Of a DNA stretch of 64,000 nucleotides, positions 34,753 to 46,554 are shown one piece after another (the stretch's first letter is position 1; every line of letters begins with the position of its first letter). The notes beneath the pieces were generated by a model. It did no database searches. It had not been told where the DNA came from and worked only from the letters and a program-made list of their open reading frames with translations. This DNA is from Tanypteryx hageni (lineage: Eukaryota; Arthropoda; Insecta; Odonata; Petaluridae): positions 207,009,504-207,073,503 of the forward strand of contig CM054113.1 of NCBI GenBank assembly GCA_028673005.1, written 5' to 3'. The translations under genes were made by a program, and so were the position numbers.

Positions 34753-37700
34753 GTGTGCATAGAAATACCGGAGAAGGAAGTTGTACATAGTAAGAGCATT
34801 GAAGATGGTAATAATATGTTAAATGCTAAAATAAACAGTAAATAAATGCCGCTTTGCTGCGAAGGTTTTTTTAAAAAGGAAACATGAATAATATAACCGG
34901 AAATTCATTTTCAATGCCCCTCAAATTGATGGGAACGAACGATGAAGGATGAGATACTCGAAAGAAGATATAAAGATAACAAGTAATAATTTCGCATTGA
35001 ATACCATATTTCTCCTTCTTAAATAGCTATATTTAGTCAAGTAAAGGTTGTAAGCTCCTAAGCTTCAAGGACAATCAATGATTGTCAAAATGAGCGTTGT
35101 GTGTAACAAAAGACTTGTGGGATTAAAAATAAGCAAACGAGAGAACAAATAGCAACCGTATTCTCTGCTTCGACTCCATTTTAAATTACGGCCCTGCGCT
35201 GAAGCGAGAAGAAAGATATAAAGGCATGCATTTTGCTAGAATTACTTACTCTTTCTAAAATGCAACTGGAAAAAACAAAAAACTTGGTCAAATTTAAAAT
35301 ATTTCTATCTTGCATGTATAATACGGTACTATAACAGAGATCTAAATGTATATTTGAATACTGTCTAAAACTACCTTTCCTGAGCAACTTGACTGGGTTG
35401 AAATGAACATCCACAAATTTATATGCCATCAAGCGATAATTGCGTCAAGCAACGAAAGGAATATATAGCAACATTTTTTGCCTAATTAGAGTTGATATTC
35501 TAAAAAAATTATCCCCAGTTCCGAATGCCTTGAAAGACTACGACCAAATCAGCAAATTTTACAGGAATATCTCCTGGATTTCAGAAAAAATACATTTTCC
35601 CTGAACGCGTCTCGCCTAATACTCTCTCATATATAATAAAAATTGCTCCTACTGCAAGATGTCCATTAAATTTTCCGCAAAGTTAAAAATATCATCTATC
35701 TCAAATGTTAAAATTCCAAAAATTAAAGTTTTCAAACATTCTCTCCCATTTTGGATTGATACATTTATTAAAATGTGTCCAACGCACAATAATAAACGAA
35801 TTCTTAATGAATTGTTTCATATTGTATCTTATTAAGCTTGCAGTTTTTAGTCTTTTGATTCCCACATAAATTTGGCGCAAACAATTCAATTATGATTTTC
35901 CATAGGTGTAGTTATGGTTAAAAAGTAACGCGAAACATTTAATCACAGTGGAGTGAAATTTAATCAAGCGCTGCGAATTTTTTAAACTAACATCTGCTAT
36001 CTCTCTCTAATGAAATTACGAAACATTTGGGGATATAAAGTTACATTTTGAAGACGAAACTCCGCGATAAGAACCAAATACGCTGGCAACATTTGGCTTC
36101 TCTTATGTTGTTACGCAGACGTCACCAAGTTTCAAGAAAAGAACAACCGTATCTCATTTACTATCTGCCTGCTCCAAATCGAAAATGGTGTCTGGGGTAT
36201 TTTATAGTAATTTAGAAATGATAATCAAGTGAGACATATAACCGTATCTACGGAAAATTGATTTTAGCTTCGTTAAATTTATTTAACCGTTATTTACAAT
36301 CATATTAAGTAGGAAAATTGAACTTTACAAAAAAGCAAAATATAATTCATAAGAGACAAGCGATTTGATGTAACAATTATTTTGCATTTAGCTGTAATTA
36401 ATTGATTACAATATCCATAATTTTAAAAAACTTATGCAGCTTAGTTTATGTGAATGGGATAAACAAAGTGGAAATACATGCAAATAACATAAATAAATAA
36501 TTATTAAACGTACGCTCAAACGGATTTCAAATTTTAATGTATGATGGGAACTTCGTTCGTCTTACCGTTTACCTTTTAGTAAGATTTTAAAAACCCCTTA
36601 TTAACTGTCTATACGGGTCCGTTACTACGGTAAATTTTCGTTTTGTATACGTAACTTTAATAAAAAACCCTCCTTAAAACCTGATCCATCAGTTTTTTCC
36701 TTACTTATTAAAATCCTTCAAACATTAACACGGCAGGAAATCTGGTGGTGACCTAGTCATGACAAAATAGGAAATATCGGAAGGCCAAATGGATAGAATC
36801 GGTTATCTAGGCACTTTTACTCGGTCAGCACCGAAAAACGTATTCAATTCTGAACAAAATAAGTACTTAGCCTACTGACCGATTTCTTTGATTCGCCACC
36901 ATCATGTTATTATGTGCCTGATTAGGCTTTGCGTTCAACTGGTCGCCAAAATAAACTTTTCTGTAGGAAGCTTCTGAGCATTCTCTTTTGGTGAAGAATG
37001 TGAAGGGGATGTTGGATAGCTAAATGAAACGTAATTTAAGTCCGAGAACATTAGGAGGGGTACAACCAGGGCACGACGTCATTTACAAAGTCCTTCATGA
37101 AATAAACGCTGAATAACACTGCCCTTGAAAAATGCACATGCAATTCAGACGCGATAAGAGAATTGCGCTGCAGCGTAAAAGAGAGAGATGAGTTGGCGAC
37201 TAAAGGCCGGATGGTTCTGGAAAGAAAAGAAACTGTTTGAGAGAGGAGATTGACTACAACCGCACTTACAAGTACCCAACTGAGACTAAAAAGTTTTGGC
37301 TTCATTCCCTAGAACTCCATGAGATTAAATAAGTAAAAAACTAAATTCTCTTTAAATCGAAGGGTTACAATCTACATAGATACTATTTCAAGCACTGTTT
37401 CATACTTTATAGGATTTGCAGTTATTAAACGCAATAGGAGATTTATGAAAATTGAGATCTTATCTTGAAGAATGGTTAAAAGAAAAGGGTTTTCGTATTA
37501 GAGATAAGCACAAGAATTGGGCCAAAAGAGATTGGAAGAGGAACAAAACGAGAAAAAGGAAGAGACAATGCGCGTCTGGAATTTCTAAAACTGGGTCAAA
37601 ATGTTTTTGGTTGTGCAATAACCTGATTTCTTAAATTTTTTATGAAAATCAATTTTTTCCCCTAAAATTTCGTATCCTATGTCTTATGAACCGCTAACAA

Positions 37701-37845
37701 TATTTATTGACAACGTATCAACAAGAGAAAAATCCCCACATTCAACCATACCATTAAAACCTATAAAAACGCTCGGATGTAGAAAACAACAACCGAAAAA
37801 AACATGCATTACTCGGGAAATTTGGAAACGGGAAAAAAGCTGCTA
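34753..37845. other. Unannotated AT-rich sequence
   Basis: No gene, RNA or bounded element was recognised over 3 kb. All open frames are under 85 codons and uninformative. Confidence 0.5.
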
Positions 37846-37912
37846 TGACAGGGAACCGAACCACGATTCTTCCACTTGCTGGGAGAATATTCTACCACTG
37901 AACTACTGTACC
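37846..37912 (-). pseudogene. tRNA-Gly-like pseudogene or SINE head
   Basis: The minus strand reads GGTACAGTAGTTCAGTGGTA, then GAATATTCTCCC, like the D arm region of a tRNA-Gly. A GTGGTTCGGTTCCCTG stretch stands in for the T arm. The anticodon stem needs a bulge and the acceptor stem does not close, so it is degenerate. No 3' body typical of the SINE elsewhere in the window follows it. Confidence 0.45.
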
Positions 37913-38879
37913 AGACTAATGTTAATGTTTCAGAACAGGAATGTTTTCTTAGGTTAGTACAGGGCTAGCCAAGCTAGTATCAACCAGCCCCAATGGATGT
38001 CCTCAAAGAAATACTTCAAAGAAAACCACTACTCTCTCAATTGGTAAGATTGCCTAGTTATAAATAGATGAAAATAATGGATCATATGAACCCTATGTTT
38101 CAGGCATAAGCTGGAATGTTGGAAATTTCTCATATATATATATATATATATTACCCGTACAGAAAAGCAGAAGATTAAATCAGGGAATGATAAGATTTTC
38201 TCAAAGAATTTAAGGAATAACCTTTGAACTTCAAGGAATTTCTTAAGAGTTGAAATATTTCATTGACCGCCGAAAACAAACCGCTCTGACTGGATCGCCA
38301 TATAGAAGACCGAGCAACGGGGAAAGGGATGAGACGCACGCGTTAACCACAGCTTCATAAAACGCCAGAGGACGGAATATACGGTGCAGCCGGAGGAAGC
38401 GGTAAACTTCGATGAGAGAAGCGACCAAGTTTTGCGAAGCGGAGGGCGGGATGTAGTGAGTGAGATATGCGGCGAAGTATGCAGCGACGGGAGCGGGAAT
38501 TTGCGAGCGGGAGGGAGGATGGGGGGGGGGGGAGACGGGAGTTTGGGAGGGGAGGAGAAAGTTTCGGGTGCGGCGAGTAAGGAATTACTAGGATTATCAG
38601 TGGATGCGTCAAGGTGAGGAGATGGCAGCAGTCGGGTAGTTTTCACCCAGCGGAGTTGCTAGACGGTTCGGAGATGGAGAAATATAGGGTTGAGAGAAAG
38701 AGAGAGGGAGAAAGAATGATGGATTCTTGGGAGGGAGGAAATGGTACGATGTGGAAGGAGGAGGGAATAAAGGGGGATGGATAAAAAGGAGGAAGTAGGT
38801 TACAAGGTGAACAGAGACCTTTGCACTTAGTCTAGCTTGGTCGAATCCGAATTTGTGAGAAAATAAAAATACAAATGGT
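37913..38879. other. Unannotated sequence with (AT)n and a G12 run
   Basis: A (TA)n microsatellite lies at about 38132-38152. A GC- and purine-rich part at 38390-38800 includes a run of 12 Gs at 38521-38532. The Pro/Ser-rich minus-strand frames over it are composition by-products. Confidence 0.55.
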
Positions 38880-38888
38880 TAATTTTTA

Positions 38889-39362
38889 CTTTAACCATAC
38901 GTAGTATAGGAGAAAGTATTGTTTTCATGAAATAAATCGATTTCGAGGTTTCAACAGAAATACACGTTTTGAGGCCCCTGAACACGTTTTGACCATTTTC
39001 TCAATGATGTCTGCCTGTGTGTGTGCGTGTGACAGTTTTATTGTGGGTGCTCTAACTCAAAAACTATTAATTAGGTCAACGCTAAATTTTATATTTAACA
39101 TTTTTATGACAGTCACAAAAACTGAATAGTTTTTGGTAAAGACTGGTCAACCGGAAGTGGGTGTTTACTCGTCACTTATCCGTTATTTTGAAACATTTGC
39201 TTTAATATTTGATTAATATAAAAATATTGGAATGAATGTTGTAGGATATTTAATTTTCTACAACCTTTGTTTGAAACATTTTCCCATATAATGCATTGTT
39301 TAAGAGATATTTTAAAAACTAATTATTTAGCTGCCACCACCTACCGCCGTTTGCCCCCTTGG
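38889..39362 (+). repeat. Dispersed repeat R, copy 1
   Basis: It starts with TTAACCATACGTAGTATAGG and aligns by eye over about 470 bp with 45867-46337 (copy 2, same strand) and with the split copy 4 (19395-19579 plus 22447-22570, minus strand). Landmarks are ACACGTTTTGACCATTTTCT, a TCTAACTCAAAAACTATTAA stretch, GGTCAACCGGAAGTGG, and CCCATATAATGCATTGTTTA. It contains a short TG-rich stretch at 39012-39030. There is no coding frame and no terminal repeats were found. Confidence 0.85.
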
Positions 39363-39560
39363 TCTCAGTAACGCTCCTTTTTATTATTTTCTTGATTGTT
39401 GGAGATTCCTGGCTATTTCCAATATCAGAAGGTTACGGTATGAGTCTATTTCTGTTCTTTGTAAAGTCTTTAAATTTTTCTAGCAGTTCCTTAAAATATT
39501 CATCATTGGAATTTTTAGAAATATTACAGGTATGGAGAAAGTCGCGGTGGCCAGAGTAGG
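39363..39560 (+). repeat. Repeat D, copy 1 (next to repeat R)
   Basis: CAGTAACGCTCCTTTTTATT up to the GGAGAAAGTC.. end recurs at 46338-46555 (plus strand, again right after repeat R) and at 50455-50690 (minus strand, inside the outer hAT element). Because D occurs both with R and inside a hAT element without R, it may be a piece of a larger transposon. The 60-codon plus frame is open in all three copies, but this may just reflect nucleotide similarity. Confidence 0.75.
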
Positions 39561-39802
39561 AGTTGCCAACTTTAAATCGTGTAAAATATTTTGTTCATAC
39601 AACCATACTTCGCCAACTCGCCATGAGATGTCTCTGATATAGTTTTTGAATACGAAATTCTAAATAAATTTTCCTAACTCGGAGATATGACAACTCGTGG
39701 CCTAAACCCGGGGATGTGGTAAATCTAGTAGAGATACGTAGATAGGATAGGTATGCGTCTTTGTTTGATCGAGAGCGAGACATTCTTTTCTTCAATGTAA
39801 CC

Positions 39803-40367
39803 CAGTGGTGCTGAGCATTTTTGCTGGCGCCGCACCCTTTTAAAGATAGAATTTCGCGGCATGAGGAGACAGTGGTGTAGTGGTTAGAGCTAAAGCGACA
39901 CCCGGTTTGAATCCTGTAGGATTTTTTCCGAGGACTCCCGGCCCCCTATTTTTGCGTGATGGAACTAAGGAGACGAGGACGATCCAATGAGAAATAGAGA
40001 AATTAGGAGCGCGCTCAAATCAACATTCCGTCCTTCAGAAGGGTCGTTAAGCCGTTTGCCCCCTTGGTGCTATTCGTTAAGAGAACACCAGGTTTCTCTC
40101 CTTCCTTCCTATCCGACTGTTAATGCACTACCTCTTAGATACCCATTGCGCGCGTAAGGCAAGAGGCAAATCAGATGGATTCAAAATCAAACATTGAAAC
40201 AAAATTGTACAATCTTAATTTCTGGTATTACATCATCATCAGTTTATCAGTTATTATTACTCTAACGACCTAAATATTGAAATTTCCAAATCGTTGATTT
40301 ATTGAGTTAACGACTCTTTTCGCGACACCCCTATCTATAAGCTGCGGCACCCGTTTGGAAACCACCT
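39803..40367. mobile_element. hAT-like element carrying a SINE
   Basis: The left end CAGTGGTGCTGAGC (39803) followed by GGCGCCGCACCC is mirrored by GCTGCGGCACCCGTTTGGAA, then ACCACCT, ending at 40367. The flanks ATGTAACC and ATCTTACC match at 6 of 8. TTTCGCGGC near the left and TTTTCGCGACACCC near the right are paired subterminal motifs. Without the SINE it is about 255 bp. Borders are less certain than for the perfectly flanked elements. Confidence 0.55.
39868..40175 (+). mobile_element. tRNA-derived SINE, plus-strand copy
   Basis: The head has GTGGTGTAGTGGTTAGAGCT (box A) and GGTTTGAATCCTG (box B). The body shares CCCGGCCCCCTATTTTTG, GTCGTTAAGCCGTTTGCC, a TAAGAGAACACCAGG stretch, and GCACTACCTCTTAGATACCC with the pair at 11625-12290. 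It lies inside the hAT-like element at 39803-40367. It is non-coding. Confidence 0.8.
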
Positions 40368-43300
40368 ATCTTACCCATGGAGTGGAAAGGGTATGAGCAG
40401 AAAGGAGAGGAAACCCATTATTGATTCGTGGAAACAAATACGAGTCAAGGTTTGTTTACTGCACGAGCCCGTAAATGATATCGAAAAAGAAAGGAAATTG
40501 ACCGTAATCATTATGAAAATTATTTTCTTCTGGCAAATATTGACTTTAATTTTAAATGCGTTTACAGCTCACTGGGTCGCGCGGAACACAAAAGCTGGGA
40601 TTGCACGGTTCATGACAAAACGTTGACATCATCTGCACAAACATCTTAAAGTTATAGAAAAAGACAGAAAATCAACCGCTATAATTTTTATGGTGGTTAT
40701 CGTCTTGCATCAATTGTCTTCTATAGAGAATGCATTTAAGCTTTAATTAAAAGGTCCTGTTCTTTATTAGGATCGAGGGGGTCTCGGAATGTAGCGTTTT
40801 GCTTCCACTGGATCTCAAAGCAAAAATTCTGCATAAGGCTGGTAGAGAAGACATGACAAGAAGTAACCGACAAACATTAACTTGTTCATAATATAAGTGA
40901 TTTTACATATTCCTTAAATAAAAAGTTGTAAAAGACCCTTGTAAGGTTTACTGACATGGTCAAGCATATTGGATCAGTATATTTAATTAATCCAGGCTTG
41001 AAAATACTTCAAAAGAATTACGATTTTAATATATCTACACCGAGAAAAAGAAAAAAAAATCGCGAAACCTCGACGAGTACTCAAAAGCACCCATACGCTT
41101 GAAAATAATCCACCTGTGAGTGAGACTCGCGCTGTTATATGCCTTGACCATTAAATTTTTACAATTTTTTAAATCTGCGGTGACTTACCATGTTGTGGCG
41201 GCCGCATTGTTAAATTTAATGTTTAAATGATATTTGTTATTCTACATAAGACACCTAAGAAGTTTAACGAGATAAAATAACAATAGCAAATATTAATTAC
41301 AAAAAATGTGACATCACAGTATTAATCGCAGTCTGCATATTAATTATTGCTGTTTAAAAAATAATTTTGCTGGCGGCTGTATTAAAAGTTTCTGGTGGCC
41401 GCGCTCTACAGTATATGTAGTACGCTTAATATATACGTGGACATATATAATGTTATTGAACGTGCTTTCCCGTCTGCATGTCATTCGTTTGGGGGTAAAA
41501 GACAAATGCATCCCAATATTTATCACTCGAGTACAGCAAACTAAGGTGGCTAACCACATGATCTACGTTAACCTCAAATCTAAATAATGGTATGGAAGGT
41601 TTAACAGGCTAAAAGGGAGCGGTGTCTCTTGACCCTTTTCGAATGAGTAACGGAATTGGAGGTCAACTGCGACTTCATCAAGTGGAATGGAGGTCACTGA
41701 ACTCGCGATCTCATGAGAAGAAAGTAAACGGAATTATTCCGAACGAGCGATTATTAAAAAAAAATACACCGTATTGAGCGCGGCTTGTCCAAATGATCGC
41801 AAATCGGATTTTAATGAGAACCATTATTATGAGGTAGATTAAAAACAGATTCATCCACCGTATTATAACGGTTCTCCAATAGCGAAGAGCTGACGCCGTC
41901 GCATGAGTATCCGCGATGGATAATTAATTGATCATCACGCCAACAAAATGAAGAAAATAGAGAAAAATTGGACCCTGCTATTTTTGCCACGTAATTGAAT
42001 TAATTAATAACTATGCAAATGGCATTTCGCATTGATAGAGCACCAACATGTCATTAATTTTGCCGAAACTTCGCTCTCATCATATTAACATTTTTAAGCT
42101 GCGTACATCCGATGTTGTTTTTCGAAATATAATTCGGATCGAGAAAAATCGTGTTAAATTCTGCCCTGTGAACAACATGTTGCGATTTAATCTCGATGAC
42201 CGATGAAAGTTATATCGTCATAATTTTATCAATCGCGAAAAACAACGGTACCTATTGAAAACGCGCAATCGGAAACATTTATAGCAAGACCGAGGATTTT
42301 TTTTAATTGGATATTTTCGGACTAAAACTATCAATCGCTTCGCAATCAGTTCGAAAAAATGATCTCCGGCTGTAATCGCCTCGCAATTACGTCGACGGAT
42401 CTATCTAGATGATGTCGTGAATGCGGGCAAAACTTTCGCTCGCGCCGTGGTTTACGACATTCTACGCGTCTCGTCTCTCTCCCTTTCCCAACCGCAGTCC
42501 CCCTCTTTCTCCCCCCCCCTATTCCCATGTTCTGCGTGTCCTGTTCTTCCCTCTACATCGCCGGCTGTGTACTCTCCCTCTTCTCCCTACCAATCTTCCC
42601 TCCTCTCTCTCTTTTCCAACTCATTAGCGAACCCCCCCTCCCCCCCTCATCCCCTTCCTCTTACCTGCGATCCGCAGGCCCATTCTTCACCCGCAATGGG
42701 AGGGGGGGGGGGAGGAAAAAAAAAGAAAATCGAACCTATTTTTTACTCAGCGCAGCAGAACTACGCGGTTTTCCCTTCCTCCTCCACCGTGACGTAAAAA
42801 CGAAGGAGAAAAAAAGAAGAGAGAAAAAAACGATAAATGCGTTCGTAGTGTCTAAAGGTAATTCTGCTCGATTCGTGATTTTAGATCTCCGAACGGCGTT
42901 TGTTTTGCGGAAATAAACAAGTTTGAGCGTTCGGAATGACGCGATGAAACGAATCGTAAGCGAGATGACGCGATTGCGTTTGTGTGTTCATCACCACGCG
43001 GCTTCCGCGAGACACCGAAATTTTCATCGACCCATGTAGATCCACACGATGTGATGTCTACGATCGGATTAGCATTCAAATGCCTCTTCGAAAAGCTGTT
43101 TATGGGGTCTATAAATCCAAGGAAAAACAAAACATATGATAAACTATACGGAAAGGAATAAATTCCGATGCCGTCAATTAATAAATATGTAGTGTGTCAC
43201 ACAAAGGTAGAGGGAGAGGAGAAGATAAAAGGAAGGACAAATAAAAATGAAGGAAAGAAATAAACAGTTTTCCAGGGAGCGCAGGAGACTTCCACCAACG

Positions 43301-44934
43301 CACTTCAACACAAACTTCAAGCCCCTCCTGACCGCAACACAACTTATAGACGCAATAACACAAACAAGCGACTGACACACACACACGACTGAAAAATAAA
43401 AAGCAAGGAAAATATGAAAATGAGAAATAAAAATAATAAAAAAGAGAGGAATAGCAGAAAACACACCAATGCCTAAACACGTGTCTCAAGAACCAAGGCT
43501 CTTATCATCGGTAGGTGATGAATTCTGAATAGGTTGAGTATTCTTAGGGTAATTAAAATCAGAGTGCAAGGAAGGGAGGGGAGGAGTTTGGCCGTTGTCA
43601 TTCATTACAAAGTCTCTATATCTATTAATGTAGTACTTTCATAGGCGTTCCGTTTTGAACCTAACTGAACATTTTTCAACAATCTAACATATTATAATTT
43701 TAGATTATGTATGGTGATGGAGTGATTGTATCTGTGAACGTAAACTAAGCAATTAAATAGAAAATATGTGATTCGGGTCGAATGTAAGGTAAATTTCCTC
43801 GACATATCTTCAGTACCGGTTATTTATCTTGTCTCCTGATGATGAATTTAGCTGACACTTACTGCAGTGAAAATAAGTACTTAATTAGGCTCATTGGAGC
43901 GAAATACACCGTCAAGCTTTTGAAAGTGCACACATCGGCTTGGTGAAGGAAACCGTTTCAGAAAACTTTTTTTTTAATGCATCGATCCTCGCGCCATCTA
44001 GCCTCCCGACTCGAAAGCTTAAGGGAGCACCACCTACCGCCGTGCCTGGGCACTCCCAGTTCATCTCGAGAAGCCCCCAAGAAGTAAGGCGTGCGGCCCT
44101 TGGCGATTGGCATCAGCAAAACCTGAATAGATTGTCTCTTATCTTTTCCTATCCAAATGTGAACACGAGATGAGACGGCAATAATAACAAATAGTATTCC
44201 TTTTAGTGTCCAATGAAATGAAGATAAAAATTACTTCACCAAGCATTAGAAGGTCGGGAAGAAAAATGAAGCCGTCATCAGTGATTATTATTAGGCCGGG
44301 ATTACGATCAACGTTTACTGACGCGACGGAAACTGACGGTGGCGTTTCAGAAGCTTGGGTAATGTGATAACCATGCTACTAATTACGATCGTCGTACGTT
44401 GGCGCCAACGTTGACTGAGACGGAAGTCGAAGTCTAGCTTTCCCGTCACGTTGTTTCACGTCAGCCAATCAGGTAAGACAACGTGGAATGATATTAACAA
44501 TAATCACTCCACAGGGTCAATTAATATTGACAATGCGTCAAATATTTTGAAACTCAAGAATACTTTTCTATCAATATTTTGTATTGTCAATACCATCAAC
44601 GATGCATTCACACTATAAATAACATTGACAATGCTTAAGTGTTGTCAATAAATATTGATCGTGCAATAGTTGGCGCTTTTACTCCCGTCGATTACAATAG
44701 ACCCCTCCTTGACGTGCCGTCAACGGAGTACTTCACCGAAGCGGAATCGCGAGAAGGAATATAGAAATAGGGAAGACACTTCCCGTCGTTTCGGGGTACG
44801 CGGGATAAGAAAGTCGCCAAATGAGTAAAAGAAATAAAAATAAGTAAATATTGGAAAATCTTAAAGCACATGAATCGAAATTTTTCCTATTTCCCTTTCC
44901 TAATTTTTGGCGCATTTCGTTGCCCACGTGAGCG
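40368..44934. other. Unannotated sequence
   Basis: No gene was recognised. A pyrimidine-rich block at 42475-42665 is followed by a G11 run near 42702 and an A-rich stretch, giving low-complexity frames of up to 129 codons that are not called. 44290-44700 has ATTACGATC-type motifs in both orientations and several TTGACAATG repeats, but no clear termini. Confidence 0.5.
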
Positions 44935-45345
44935 CCTATTAAATTCGTTCTGTCCGTCCGTACGCACGTTCGTTCTCGGCTTCTACAGAACGGATTTTCA
45001 AGAAATTTGGTAATTAAAACTTATGACCAAATTCAATAAGAAAGTGGCATAAAATGGTTAACATAACCCAATCAGGGGTGCCATTTTACCGGTCACAAAA
45101 AAACGAACTTTTCCTCATATCTCGTAAAATATTAGTCAAACCGAAAAAGTTTGCATAGGAAATTTGTAGAACTAGAACAAAATATGTTTTGTCAATATAT
45201 GTTAATCGTAGCAGTAACCTTTTTCGATAAAATCAAACAAGAAAGTCGTAATTCGCTTCGAAATTTGAAAAAATTCTTGCATGGATAATATTTGATTGTT
45301 GTGAACAAAAACAATCTTCGAAGTAACTGAAGTAAACAAGATCTG
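44935..45345 (-). repeat. Dispersed repeat with CGGACGGAC motif, copy 2
   Basis: On the minus strand this matches 13100-13345: ATATTTTACGAGATATGAGG, then TTCTTGAAAATCCGTTCTGT, and CGTACGGACGGACAGAACG. It is longer than copy 1 on the side away from the CGGACGGAC end. No terminal repeats or frame are visible. A palindromic tRNA-half insertion sits immediately beyond it. Confidence 0.65.
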
Positions 45346-45350
45346 CTATA

Positions 45351-45548
45351 GAACTTTGAGAAGGAGAAAAAATCCTGTACTTGACCGGGAATCGAACCCG
45401 GGTCTCCCCATTTGCCGGATAGGTGCTTTAACCCGGGTTCGATTCCCGGTCAAGTACAGGATTTTTTTCTCCTTCTCAAAGTTCAAATTTCAATTTCAGA
45501 TTTATGCCCGCATGCATAAAAAGTCTTCTCAACACCTTGTTTCTCTTT
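45351..45548. mobile_element. Palindromic tRNA-half retroposon-like insertion with 13-bp target duplication
   Basis: AAGATCTGCTATA flanks the insertion exactly (45338-45350 and 45549-45561). Its first part is a near-perfect inverted repeat: left arm 45351-45403, right arm 45431-45484, loop 27 nt, with one base of difference in an A/T run. The right arm read on plus, or the left arm read on minus, gives a tRNA 3' half: a CCGGG-TTCGATT-CCCGG T arm, then TCAAGTA and a T6-7 run. The loop on minus completes GGTTAAAGCACC and an anticodon-like stem CCTAT/ATGGG. TACTTGA/TCAAGTA in the arms would close like an acceptor stem. The last 64 bases (45485-45548) are an unrelated tail ending in TTTCTCTTT. 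No coding. Confidence 0.8.
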
Positions 45549-45866
45549 AAGATCTGCTATAATTACGAAAAATTTAATTTCAATAAGTGTGCATGCAGCA
45601 TTTTGTAAGCGGAAGGAAATGGATTATCTACGAAGAATAAAATAACGTAAACGTAAATATTACAGCTATATAACTCAAGTGAGGCGTTTCAAATAATTAT
45701 CGATTGGTTGATTAATTACAATAGATTAGAAAAAAGATGGGTGAATACAAATTTAATATTTTCCTGGCATAATTTCTTACTAGCTGCTTATTGCAGTGTT
45801 GCTTGCAGCATCAATAAAATGTGCTTACTTCCACCGGCAATGGAAATTATGAATATGGGTGGGTTT

Positions 45867-46337
45867 TTTACTTTTTCCATAAGTAGTATAGGGGAAAGTG
45901 TTTTCATGAAAAAATCTATTTCGAGATTTCAACGTAAATATACGTTTTGAGGTCCTCTGAACACGTTTTGACCATTTTTTCGATGTCTGTGTATGTGAGT
46001 TTTTTTGTGGGTTCTCAAAAACTATTAATCGGGTCAACGCAAAATTTGACATTTAACATTTTTATGAATGCCACAAGAACCGATTAGTTTTTGGTAAAAA
46101 TCGGTCAACCGGAGGTTGGTGTTTACTCTTGTCACTTATCCGTTATTTTGACATATTTGCTTTAATATTTGATATATGAAAAAACATACTCGAATAAAAG
46201 TTGTAGGAAATTTAATTTTCTATAGTCTTCGTTTGAAACATATTCCCATATAATGCATTGTTTAAGAGACATCTTAAAAACTAAATATTTTAGCTGCCAC
46301 CTACCGACGACTATTTAACAATTGACGCATAGTTACG
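45867..46337 (+). repeat. Dispersed repeat R, copy 2
   Basis: Same order of landmarks as copy 1: CCATAAGTAGTATAGGGGAA, then GAACACGTTTTGACCATTTT, a CTCAAAAACTATTAATCGGG stretch, GGTCAACCGGAGGTTGG and CATATAATGCATTGTTTAAG. It is followed by repeat D in the same arrangement as at 39363. Diverged from copy 1 by many substitutions and small indels. Confidence 0.85.
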
Positions 46338-46554
46338 CTTTAGTAACGCTCCTTTATAGTTTCTTAATTGTTGGAGCTTCGTGGCTATATCCAATATCAG
46401 AAAGCTATGGTTTGAGTTTATTTCTGTTCTTTTTCAAGTCTTTAAATTTTTCTCTCAGTTCCTTAAAATATTTATTATCATGTAACCTATTTGGAATTTT
46501 TAGATATAATACAGATACGGAGAAAGTCATGTTGTGGCCACATCAGATTTTTTT
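46338..46554 (+). repeat. Repeat D, copy 2
   Basis: TTAGTAACGCTCCTTTATAG to GGAGAAAGTCATGTTGTGGC, then CACATCAGATTTTTTT, matching 39363-39560 and the complement of 50455-50690. This copy keeps the GTGGCCACATCAGA end that is also present at 50468 on the minus strand. Confidence 0.75.

Noticed and set aside
44290..44720. Possible element with ATTACGATC/GTAATCGAC ends
   Set aside because: The candidate ends match at too few positions and no target duplication could be found.
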